From Thermoplasmata archaeon (lineage in GTDB: Archaea; Thermoplasmatota; Thermoplasmata; Lutacidiplasmatales; UBA184), in the NCBI GenBank assembly GCA_021844945.1, contig JAKBSJ010000005.1, forward strand, positions 1 through 64,000: a stretch of 64,000 nt of DNA. The letters run 5' to 3'. Below the pieces are notes generated by a model. That model ran no database searches. It worked only from the letters and a program-made list of their open reading frames with translations, and was not told the DNA's origin. The position numbers and the translations under genes were made by a program. How positions within the stretch are numbered: position 1 is the stretch's first letter; every line of letters starts with the position of its first letter. Below, in pieces: positions 17,371-24,842 of this stretch.

Positions 17371-18417
17371 GTGGAGGATACGAGCGCGGCCCCCGAGGTC
17401 GCGGTGGTCGTCGCCGCGTACCGGCGTAGGCGGTTCCTGGACGGGGCGCTCGGCTCGGTCCTCGCGCAGACGGTCCCTCGGGAGTCCCTGGAGATCCTCG
17501 CGCTCGCGGACTTCGACGACTCCGAGATTCACGCCCGGTGCGCGCGCGAAGACATCGCCTACCGCCGGGACCCCGAGCCGGTGATCGGCCGGTGGCTCCT
17601 CGGCGCGATCGACGCGACCCGGGCGCCGATCGTCGCGATCCTCGAAGACGATGACCTCTTTGCTCCCGAGCACGTGGCGCGGGCGCTCGCGCGTTTCCGC
17701 GCCCGCCCGGACACGGCGCTCTACCGGAACCGAGTGAGCGTCGTGGACGAGCAGGGGACCCCGGTCCCGATCTCGCGCTGGGCGCCGATCGAGCGGGAGC
17801 GCGCCCTCGATGCGGGCCCGATCGAAGTGCCCGCGGACTCGAAGGACGCCGGAATCGAACGGTTGCGCCGTTCGGGCGTAGAATGGCTCAACGTGGGGAC
17901 GATGGTGTTCCGACGGTCGGTCCTGACTCCCGAAATCCGACCGCTGATCGCGCAGTCCATCTGCCCGGATCTCTCCGTCTTCGTGGCCGCGGCCGTCGCT
18001 CCGGGATCGATGTACTTCGACGAAGTTCGGACCACTCGGTACCGGCACTACGGGACGAGCGCCAGCCGCCGGGCCGGCTGGAAGCAGCGGCACTGGGAGG
18101 ACCACGAACGGTTCGCCCGGTTCGTACGGTCCCGGGGGCCTTCCGCCCTGGGACGCTGGCTCGACGCGCGGACCCGGACGCTGGAACGCGTCGCCGATGC
18201 GGCCAATCTGCTCGATCCCATCCGTGCGGGTGCCGCGCCGGTCAGCGTACGGCGCTCGCTACGAGCGTACCTCGGTCGCCGCCTCCGCGAGCGGCCACTC
18301 GATCCGCCGGCGGCGGTTCGGTGGGGGGCCGGAGCCGTAGCCGGAGCGTACTGCGTTGCCCCGGGGGTCTCCCGCCGCGTCCTCCTCGGCCTGGACCGGC
18401 ACCTCGATCTTCCCTAG
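17371..18417 (+). CDS. Family 2 (GT-A) glycosyltransferase, copy B
   Basis: A 348-residue protein beginning at GTG 17371, 26 bases after copy A. 'EVAVVVAAYRRRRFLDGALG' starts the GT-A fold, and 'IVAILEDDDLFAPEHVARAL' (about residue 90) is the DxD region. It is more distant from copies A and C than they are from each other. The C-terminal 60 residues are Arg-rich and may lie against the membrane or the next enzyme. GTG is the only usable start close to the conserved N-terminus. Confidence 0.82.
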   Translation: MEDTSAAPEVAVVVAAYRRRRFLDGALGSVLAQTVPRESLEILALADFDDSEIHARCAREDIAYRRDPEPVIGRWLLGAIDATRAPIVAILEDDDLFAPEHVARALARFRARPDTALYRNRVSVVDEQGTPVPISRWAPIERERALDAGPIEVPADSKDAGIERLRRSGVEWLNVGTMVFRRSVLTPEIRPLIAQSICPDLSVFVAAAVAPGSMYFDEVRTTRYRHYGTSASRRAGWKQRHWEDHERFARFVRSRGPSALGRWLDARTRTLERVADAANLLDPIRAGAAPVSVRRSLRAYLGRRLRERPLDPPAAVRWGAGAVAGAYCVAPGVSRRVLLGLDRHLDLP

Positions 18418-18495
18418 CGGTTCGAGCCGGCGGATGTGCGGGGGGAAGCGAAGCCTCATAGCGAGGGACGGACGTGGTCCGTCGACCCCCGCGAT

Positions 18496-19701
18496 ATGTC
18501 CGAAGCCCTCTTCGAATCCGCCGACGCGCCGGAGCGACCGGAGCTCTCCGTCGTGATCCTCGCCTGGAAACGGCGAAGGTTCGTCCGGGACGCGGTCCGC
18601 TCGGCCGTCGCGGGACCGCCCCCGCCCGGCGGCCGGGAGATCCTGGTGGTGCACAACTTCGACGATCCCGCCCTCGAGCGAGAGCTCGCCGGCGAAGGGA
18701 TCCGCATGGTGACGGACCCCCGAAGCCCCGTGGGGGCCAGCGTCGCCCGCGGGCTCGAGGCGGCCCGCGGAGAGGTCGTCGCCTTCTTGGATGACGACGA
18801 CGAGTTCGAGCCGGAGAAGCCGGCGACGGTCGCGGCCTGGTTCCGCGAGGATCCCGAGCTCGCCCTCGCGAGGAACGGATATCGCCCGATCGACTCGTAC
18901 GGGCGACCGGTGCCGGGTTGGCCGGCCTGCGAGTGGCCCGGCACAGCCCTTCGCGCGCCGGTCGTCCTTCGCACGGTCGCCGAAAAGCGCGGTAGCCGCG
19001 TGCTCCCGATGTACAATCTCAGCACGATCTCCGTCCGCCGCTCATTCCTCCAGCCGTTCCTCCCCGCGTTCGAGGACGTCGCGGCCGGATCGGACTCGCT
19101 CGTCTTCCTGAGCGCGCTCGCGAGCCGCGGCGGGATCCGGGTCGACCCTCAGATCCTCAGCCGCCACCGCATCCACCGTAGTACGAGCATGGAGACCTTC
19201 GGCGAGAGCGGCATCCGGCCCCCGGAGGACCCGTCGTACTTCGAGCGATCGCTCGAGGCGCTCCGGCGCCAGGAAGCGATCGTGCGCGGGACCCCCGCGG
19301 CGGCGTGGGCGCGCTGGCTGTACGCGATCACGCGGGTGGATGCCTACCTGAGCCTGCCGGACGCTCCGGCGCCGACCGCCTCCGAATACTTCGAGTTCCT
19401 CAAGGGGACGATCCGCGAGCGCCAGCGCTTCCGCGTGCCCGCTCTCGCCTTCACCGCCGCGCGCCGGTTCCTACCGGGAGTGGCGTTCGACCGCTGGTGG
19501 GCCTACCGCCGCCTCCAATACCGCCGGGACGCCCGCGGCGTGGACGCCGCCGAGCTGTTCGCGAGCGAGGGAGCGGACGACGCCGCCCCGCGCGCCCTTT
19601 GGCAGCCCGCTGCGCACGCGTTCGGGTCTCGACGAGCGCACGGGCATATCGCTCCGGCGAACCGACCGAGCGCCACACCCCCTCCCGAGGGGTCAGGATA
19701 A
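18496..19701 (+). CDS. Family 2 (GT-A) glycosyltransferase, copy C
   Basis: A 401-residue protein. 'ELSVVILAWKRRRFVRDAVR' opens the fold and 'VVAFLDDDDEFEPEKPATV' is the DxD site (about residue 97). The whole chain parallels copy A, including 'NLSTISVRRSF' against 'NLSSISVRRDA'. The last 60 or so residues, after 'AAELFASEG', are encoded in DNA that is also the antisense of the convergent nucleotidyltransferase and look unlike copy A, so the functional protein may effectively end earlier. ATG 18496 starts the conserved region. Confidence 0.83.
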   Translation: MSEALFESADAPERPELSVVILAWKRRRFVRDAVRSAVAGPPPPGGREILVVHNFDDPALERELAGEGIRMVTDPRSPVGASVARGLEAARGEVVAFLDDDDEFEPEKPATVAAWFREDPELALARNGYRPIDSYGRPVPGWPACEWPGTALRAPVVLRTVAEKRGSRVLPMYNLSTISVRRSFLQPFLPAFEDVAAGSDSLVFLSALASRGGIRVDPQILSRHRIHRSTSMETFGESGIRPPEDPSYFERSLEALRRQEAIVRGTPAAAWARWLYAITRVDAYLSLPDAPAPTASEYFEFLKGTIRERQRFRVPALAFTAARRFLPGVAFDRWWAYRRLQYRRDARGVDAAELFASEGADDAAPRALWQPAAHAFGSRRAHGHIAPANRPSATPPPEGSG

Positions 19702-20491
19702 GCGCCTGGACGCGGCCGCCGTCCCGGATCAGTCGCGCGATCCCGTCGGTGAGTTCGAGCTCCTCCGGGTGGCGACGCGCCTCCTGTCGGAGGGCGTCCC
19801 AGATCTTCGGCCCGAAGACGTAGACCGCGGTCGCGGCCCACCGGGAGCGAGGCGCGGCCGGCTTTTCGACCATGCGCGACACGGCCAGCCGGCCGATCCC
19901 CCGGAACGCCGAGAGGCGTCGCCCTTCGACGACCCCGTAGCGTCGCGGGTCCGTCACCGGGCGCACGAGCAGCGCCGCGTCCAACCGCTCGCGCGCACGC
20001 AGGTCGACCATGGCGCGGACGATCCGACCGCGCTCCCTCTCCAGAAGGACCGCGTCCCCGGCGTGAACGACGAACGGTTCGTTCCCCACGGCGGGAGCGG
20101 CGCGCAGGACCGCGTCGCCGAACCCCCGGGAGCGCCGGTCCTTCGGCTGGCGCTGGAGGCGGAACTTGATGCGAAGGTGCGCGAGCGATCGGTAGAACCG
20201 CTCGGTCTCCCGCACCCGCTCCGGGTGGTGGGCGTGCCGGCGCAGGAACGCAGGATCGATGCTGAAGTACGTTCGCACGTAGCTCAGGTTCTCCGGTCGG
20301 ACGACGAGGACGAGGTCCGTGATCCCCGCGCCCACGAGGGTCTCGAGGACGAAGTGGGCGACCGGCTTGAGGACCGGGTCTCCACGACCGTCGCTCGGGG
20401 CGTCGAAGAGCGGGAGGAACTCCTTGCGGACGAGGCGCGCCCACGGCAGCATCCGGCTTCCGTCGCCGGCGAGGGTGACGACCCCGCGCAT
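19451..20491 (-). CDS. GalU/RfbA-type sugar-1-phosphate nucleotidyltransferase
   Basis: A 346-residue enzyme predicted to form a nucleotide-sugar from sugar-1-phosphate and NTP. 'VVTLAGDGSRMLPWARLVRKEFLPL' is a variant of the GxGxRxxP...K pyrophosphorylase signature (residues 4-28). 'PFVVHAGDAVLL' is the metal-binding Asp segment, 'VSRMVEKPA' the sugar-binding Glu-Lys, and 'VYVFGPKIWDAL' a later family block. It lies four bases after the sulfoquinovose synthase gene, so UDP-glucose supply for that enzyme is a reasonable inference. The final 60 residues are Arg/Pro/Gly-rich and overlap copy C of the glycosyltransferases by 251 bases on the opposite strand. Confidence 0.8.
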   Translation of the reverse strand: MRGVVTLAGDGSRMLPWARLVRKEFLPLFDAPSDGRGDPVLKPVAHFVLETLVGAGITDLVLVVRPENLSYVRTYFSIDPAFLRRHAHHPERVRETERFYRSLAHLRIKFRLQRQPKDRRSRGFGDAVLRAAPAVGNEPFVVHAGDAVLLERERGRIVRAMVDLRARERLDAALLVRPVTDPRRYGVVEGRRLSAFRGIGRLAVSRMVEKPAAPRSRWAATAVYVFGPKIWDALRQEARRHPEELELTDGIARLIRDGGRVQALILTPREGVWRSVGSPERYARALVETRTRAQRAAKGRAGRRRPLPRSRTARRRPRRGRPGGIGGGGRPTSGRTPLPVGTGARR

Positions 20492-20495
20492 CGGA

Positions 20496-21722
20496 CTACG
20501 TCGCTCCGCTCGATGGGGGAGGCCCGGGAGGGGTCGGCACCCGGGACCCGAGCGAGCCGCGGTTGTCTCCTTGGCGCCAGTCGATCGCGGGCTGGACGAC
20601 GTGCTGCTTGGCCACGAGGCGCCCGCGGTAGCGTCGGAGGGTGGTGAAGATCTCGCGGACCACCTCTTCCAGGGTCCGCGTGCGGCGGTAGCCGAGCTCG
20701 TAGAGGTGCTCGTGGACCGGCTCGTAGCCGTGCTCCTCCGCTTCGACCCGGGGATTCGGCGGGTGGGCGATCGTCGCGGAGTAGCCGAGCTCGGTCGCGA
20801 TGCGGGAGGTGGTCTCCGCGAGGTGGTTCACCGAGTAGGCCGCGTCGAACTGGTTGAAGACCCGGTACTCGCCGGGTCGCGCGGGGTGCTCGATCGCGAT
20901 CCGCAACGACTGGACGGAGTCCTCGAGCGCGATGAAGCCCCGGGTCTGGCCCCCGCGCCCGTAGACCGTGAGGGGAACCCCGAGCATCGCTTGGGCGATG
21001 AAGCGGTTGACGACCGTTCCCCACGTCTCGTCAAAATCGAAGCGGGTGAGGAGGCGTCGGTCGGTCATCTCCGGGGTCCGGATCCCGTAGATCACGCCCT
21101 GCATGACGTCGGTGGCGCGGAAGTTCCAGATCCGGCTCGCGAACATCACGTCGCCCGAATCGAAGACCTTGCTCCAGTGGTACCAGCTTCCCGCCTGCCG
21201 GGGGAAGGGGAGCGTGTCCTTGCCGCCGCGGTACTCGACCTCGAAGAACCCCTCGGGGATCGGGACCTTCGGGGTCCCGTACTCGCCCATCGTGCCCATC
21301 TTGACGAGGTGCGCGTCCGGTGCGTGGGCGCGCATGGCGTAGAGGAGGTGGAGCGTGCTGGTGACGTTCTCGACCTGCGTCGCGACCGCGTGGCGTACAT
21401 CGATCATCGAGTACGGCGCGCTCCGTTGCTCGGCGAGATGGACGATCGCGTCCGGTCGCTCGGTCGTGAGGACCTTTTCGACGACCTCGTACCGGCCGAG
21501 GTCGCCGCGGTAGAAAGGGATCTCCTGGCCGAGGACCTCCCGTACAGCGGCCTGCCGGCGCGCGAACGACGGGATCGGGGTCGCGGACCAGCTCCCGACC
21601 TCCCGGACCCTGCGCCGCGTCACGAAATTGTCGATCCCGACGACTTCGTGGCCGCGCGCGAGCAGATGCAGGGCGAGCGGCCAGCCCGAGTAGCCGTCGA
21701 TGCCCGTGATGAGTACCTTCAT
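20496..21722 (-). CDS. UDP-sulfoquinovose synthase (SQD1/Agl3 family)
   Basis: A 408-residue SDR enzyme that makes UDP-sulfoquinovose from UDP-glucose and sulfite with bound NAD. The glycine-rich motif is 'GIDGYSGWPLALHL' (residues 7-20). SQD1-specific blocks are clear: 'MGTMGEYGTP' (catalytic Thr/Glu region), 'SWYHWSKVFDS' (catalytic YxxxK), 'GGQTRGFIALEDSVQ', 'GEYRVFNQFDAAYSVN' and 'NPRVEAEEHGYEP'. In Sulfolobus this enzyme (Agl3) supplies sulfoquinovose for N-glycans; in plants and bacteria, for sulfolipid. The neighbouring glycosyltransferases favour a glycan role here. A Pro/Ser-rich tail ends the protein. Confidence 0.9.
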   Translation of the reverse strand: MKVLITGIDGYSGWPLALHLLARGHEVVGIDNFVTRRRVREVGSWSATPIPSFARRQAAVREVLGQEIPFYRGDLGRYEVVEKVLTTERPDAIVHLAEQRSAPYSMIDVRHAVATQVENVTSTLHLLYAMRAHAPDAHLVKMGTMGEYGTPKVPIPEGFFEVEYRGGKDTLPFPRQAGSWYHWSKVFDSGDVMFASRIWNFRATDVMQGVIYGIRTPEMTDRRLLTRFDFDETWGTVVNRFIAQAMLGVPLTVYGRGGQTRGFIALEDSVQSLRIAIEHPARPGEYRVFNQFDAAYSVNHLAETTSRIATELGYSATIAHPPNPRVEAEEHGYEPVHEHLYELGYRRTRTLEEVVREIFTTLRRYRGRLVAKQHVVQPAIDWRQGDNRGSLGSRVPTPPGPPPSSGAT

Positions 21723-21859
21723 CCGGCGACCGCCGCGGCGAGCGACACTGCCGCTTTAACGCTGAGGCTCCCGGCGGCAATCCCCGCGGGAACGGACGAA
21801 AGCCCATAAACGGGCCGCCCTTCGGTCGGGATGAGGATCGCTCCCCGGGAGAGCCAACG

Positions 21860-22633
21860 TTGAGCGGGCGCCTTCAGGTCGTGGACACGCAGGGCGACCC
21901 GCTGAGCGGGGCGATGATGGTCGTTGGATTCCCGACCCACGGCCTCGTCGGCTCGGTGGCGGCCTCCTACCTCGTGCACACGCTCGATATGCGGCCGGTC
22001 GCCTACATGGTGGGCGAGGACTTCCCCCCGACCGTCGTCATGGAGGAGGGGGTCGTCAGCGCGCCGGTCCGCTTCTACGCGAGCAAGATCGTCTGCGGAC
22101 CGGACCGCACCTGCGACCAGCTGGTCGTTGCGATCTCGGACATCCAGCCACCGGCGAACCTCCTGAACGAGCTCGGCCGGACGCTGCTCGACTGGGCCGA
22201 GAGCAAGGGACTTCAGCTCGTCGTCGCGATCGAGGGACAGCCGATCGAGAACGAGGCGAAGACCGACGCGCGCGTCGTCGCGATGGCGAACCGCGCCGCC
22301 GCTCCGTTGCTCGATCGCTATTCCTTCACCGCCGCGAGCGGGGTCGTGACCGGGTTTGCCGGCGGGCTCCTCCTCCCCGCGATCTCCCGGTCGATCCCGG
22401 TGCTGTGCCTGATCGCCCAGGCCCACAAGGACTACCCGGACGCGCGGGCGGCCGCCAAAGTCATCGAGACCGTCAACCCCTTGGTCCCGTTGCTCGTGCT
22501 GAACACGCGTCCCCTGAGGGAGAAGGCCCGGCAGATCGAGGCGGAGGTCCGAGCGAGCCTGGCCCAACAGCAGAAGTCGATCGCGAGCCTGCGCCCCATC
22601 GACACGGACGGAGGGGGTGAGATGTATCGCTGA
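21860..22633 (+). CDS. PAC2-family protein (proteasome assembly chaperone-like)
   Basis: A 257-residue protein with 'MMVVGFPTHGLVGSVAASYL' near the N-terminus and 'TAASGVVTGFAGGLLLPAI' near residue 160, both typical of PAC2/PbaA-like proteins. Archaeal PAC2 relatives bind proteasome or other oligomer subunits through C-terminal motifs. The C-terminus forms a charged helix rich in Gln/Glu/Arg ('EVRASLAQQQKSIASL'). The start is TTG at 21860; no ATG or GTG exists before the conserved sequence. It overlaps the acetyltransferase gene by 17 bases, suggesting one transcript. Confidence 0.82.
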   Translation: MSGRLQVVDTQGDPLSGAMMVVGFPTHGLVGSVAASYLVHTLDMRPVAYMVGEDFPPTVVMEEGVVSAPVRFYASKIVCGPDRTCDQLVVAISDIQPPANLLNELGRTLLDWAESKGLQLVVAIEGQPIENEAKTDARVVAMANRAAAPLLDRYSFTAASGVVTGFAGGLLLPAISRSIPVLCLIAQAHKDYPDARAAAKVIETVNPLVPLLVLNTRPLREKARQIEAEVRASLAQQQKSIASLRPIDTDGGGEMYR

Positions 22634-23153
22634 GCCGGGGCCGGCCCAAGCCCCGGGCACGGAGGACGACGGCGAGCCTTCCGCTACGTTGCGTGGCTTT
22701 CATCCTTCCGACCTCGACACGATCATGGAGATCGTGGCGGAAGGCCTGCACGAGCACTACGACCCCACCCTTTACGGAACGCTGAGCGCTGCCTGGCCCG
22801 AAGGTTTCCTCGTCGCGGCGGACGAGGTCGACCGGCCGATCGGGTTCCTGCTCGGGGTCAACCAGACGCCGGGGGAGGGGCGGGTCCTGATGTTCGCCGT
22901 CGGCCGGACCGCTCGGCGGCGGGGCGTCGGGACGATGCTGATGGAGACGTTCCTCGAGCGGTGCCGCCGCCGCGGCCTGCGGCGGGCCACGCTCGAGGTC
23001 CGGGTGTCGAACGCCACCGCGATACGGCTCTATGCCCGGTTCCGGTTTAGCGTCGTCGACCTACTCCGGGGGTACTACTCGGACGGCGAGAACGGCTACC
23101 AGATGGCGCGCGACATCGGCGAAGGTGTCGAGCGCCCGCTCCGCCAGCGCTAA
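22617..23153 (+). CDS. GNAT N-acetyltransferase, RimI-like
   Basis: A 178-residue GNAT enzyme. The acetyl-CoA pyrophosphate loop is 'RRRGVGTMLMETFLERC' (about residue 99), followed by 'LRRATLEVRVSNATAIRLY', the RimI/Ard1 signature for protein N-terminal acetyltransferases. The extended N-terminus is Pro/Glu-rich. GTG at 22617 has a GGAGGGG stretch directly before it, inside the end of the PAC2 gene. Substrates are probably protein N-termini, although GNAT specificity cannot be read from sequence. Confidence 0.82.
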   Translation: MRCIAEPGPAQAPGTEDDGEPSATLRGFHPSDLDTIMEIVAEGLHEHYDPTLYGTLSAAWPEGFLVAADEVDRPIGFLLGVNQTPGEGRVLMFAVGRTARRRGVGTMLMETFLERCRRRGLRRATLEVRVSNATAIRLYARFRFSVVDLLRGYYSDGENGYQMARDIGEGVERPLRQR

Positions 23154-23178
23154 GACGGGTGCCGTACGTTCCAGCCCG

Positions 23179-24414
23179 ATGCCCGACCGTTGGCCCACCG
23201 CGATCGATTTGATGACCGCCGACCTCGTCACCGTCACGCACGACGCTCCGTTGAGCGAAGCTCTCGGGTTGATGCGTTCCCGTGAGATCCACGAGATCCC
23301 TGTGCTCCGGGGGAACCGCATCGCCGGGATGCTCACCTTCGAGTCGATCGCGCGGCGCGCGACCCTCCCCCTCTCCACCAAGGCCGAGCACCTGCTGATC
23401 CTCCCCCCGGTCGTCCTCGGCACGACGCCGTATCCCGAGATCGCCGAACAACTGCTCTCCACCGGGTTACGGGCGGCCCCGGTCGTGGGGCGGCGGGGCG
23501 AGCTGCTCGGGCTCGTGAGCCGCACCGATCTCGTGAAAGCGCTCCCCTCGCTCGTTCGCTCGGCGAGCAAGCCCGTGGACGGCATCGCACGCTCCATCGG
23601 CACCACGGTGAAGGAGAGCGACCCCGTTCGCTCGCTGATCGCCCGCATCCGTCTGTTGGAAGAGCATCCGCTGCCGGTCGTCGATCGCAAGGGCAAGCTG
23701 GTCGGCGCCGTGGGCATACGGGACCTGGGTCGGATCCTGTGGCGACCGACCATCGGCGGGAAGCGGGATGCCGAGAACAAGGGGAACGCCATGGATGTCG
23801 CGGTCAGCACGATCATGCATTCTCCCCCGGTGACGGCGAACGCCGGAACGTCGATCACGGAAGCCGCGCGCCGGATGATTCGCGAGCACGTCTCGAGCGT
23901 ATTCGTCCTGAGCCCGTCCGGGAAGCCCGAGTCGCTCGTCTCCCAGGCCGACCTGCTCGGTCTCGCGATCGCGGAAGCGAGCCGGGAAGGGAAAGCGCTC
24001 GGGGACGTCTACGTGGAGGTCACGGGCCTGCGCGGCGCGAGCGATCCTTCCATCCTCACCGAGATCGATCGCGCCGTGGCGGGAGGGCTCCGCCGGACCT
24101 CCCGGTACGCCCGTCCGCTCCTGCTCAACCTGCACTTCGCCCCCCACGCGACGCACCGCACCGGCGACGTCACGGTGGAGGCGCGCCTGCACACGAACAA
24201 GGGGATCTTCTACGCCTCGACCACGGGTTGGAACCTCCTCGCGGGGACCGGCGGGCTGATGGACGAACTCGTGGCCCAGGTCCGCCGGCATCAGGAGGAG
24301 ACCCGTCGACCGCGCCATATCGGCGGCGGCCGCCGTCCGTCTGGTGAGGACGAGTCGATCCTCGTCGACCCCGAACTGGAGTCGCGGATCCGCACCGCGA
24401 CCGAGGACGAGTAA
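23179..24414 (+). CDS. Four-CBS protein with a ribosome-hibernation-factor-like C-terminal domain
   Basis: A 411-residue protein. Four CBS units are visible: 'MTADLVTVTHDAPLSEAL', 'LGTTPYPEIAEQLLSTGLRA', 'GTTVKESDPVRSLIARI' and 'MHSPPVTANAGTSITEA'. CBS pairs normally bind adenine nucleotides. The last 110 residues ('VYVEVTGLRGASDPSIL', then 'TVEARLHTNKGIFYASTTG' and 'LMDELVAQVRRHQEE') resemble the HPF/RaiA fold, where a beta-alpha-beta unit sits on the small ribosomal subunit. This suggests energy-sensing control of ribosomes, an inference. The ATG at 23179 is close to the first CBS. The NAC gene follows 23 bases later. Confidence 0.75.
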   Translation: MPDRWPTAIDLMTADLVTVTHDAPLSEALGLMRSREIHEIPVLRGNRIAGMLTFESIARRATLPLSTKAEHLLILPPVVLGTTPYPEIAEQLLSTGLRAAPVVGRRGELLGLVSRTDLVKALPSLVRSASKPVDGIARSIGTTVKESDPVRSLIARIRLLEEHPLPVVDRKGKLVGAVGIRDLGRILWRPTIGGKRDAENKGNAMDVAVSTIMHSPPVTANAGTSITEAARRMIREHVSSVFVLSPSGKPESLVSQADLLGLAIAEASREGKALGDVYVEVTGLRGASDPSILTEIDRAVAGGLRRTSRYARPLLLNLHFAPHATHRTGDVTVEARLHTNKGIFYASTTGWNLLAGTGGLMDELVAQVRRHQEETRRPRHIGGGRRPSGEDESILVDPELESRIRTATEDE

Positions 24415-24437
24415 CGGGAAGGGGGCCCCGCCCGTCG

Positions 24438-24842
24438 ATGATCGGCAACCCCCGCGATCCGCGGCAGATGGAGCGCATGATGCGCCAGCTCGGGATGACG
24501 ACCGAAGAGGTCCCGGGCGTGGAGGAGGTCATCGTCCGCACCTCCGACAAGGAGCACGTCTTCCAGCGCCCCGAGGTGACGATCCTTTCCGTCCAGGGCG
24601 TGAAGACCTACCAGATCGTCGGCACCCCCCAGGTCCGCGCGCGTTCGGCCGGAGCTTCCGGTGCCGCGACACCGGCCGGCGCCGCTCCCCCCGCGCGCGC
24701 CGGGCCCCCCGAAGAGGACATCGCGCTCGTGATGGAGCAGGCCGGCGTCCCGCGGGAGGAGGCGCTGGAAGCGCTCTTCGTCGCCCACGGCGCCCCGGCG
24801 GAGGCGATCCTCTCCCTCCTCGCGCGCCGAGGGAAGGGGTGA
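24438..24842 (+). CDS. nac: Archaeal nascent polypeptide-associated complex protein (alpha-NAC)
   Basis: A 134-residue protein. The NAC domain spans roughly residues 10-65 ('EEVPGVEEVIVRTSDKEHVF', 'VTILSVQGVKTYQIVG'). A Gly/Ala/Pro linker follows, then a C-terminal UBA domain ('DIALVMEQAGVPREEALEAL'). Archaeal NAC is a homodimer that binds ribosomes near the exit tunnel and shields nascent chains. Its stop overlaps the GTG start of the Nudix-Dph2 gene (ggtga), which couples it to another translation-related gene. Confidence 0.93.
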   Translation: MIGNPRDPRQMERMMRQLGMTTEEVPGVEEVIVRTSDKEHVFQRPEVTILSVQGVKTYQIVGTPQVRARSAGASGAATPAGAAPPARAGPPEEDIALVMEQAGVPREEALEALFVAHGAPAEAILSLLARRGKG

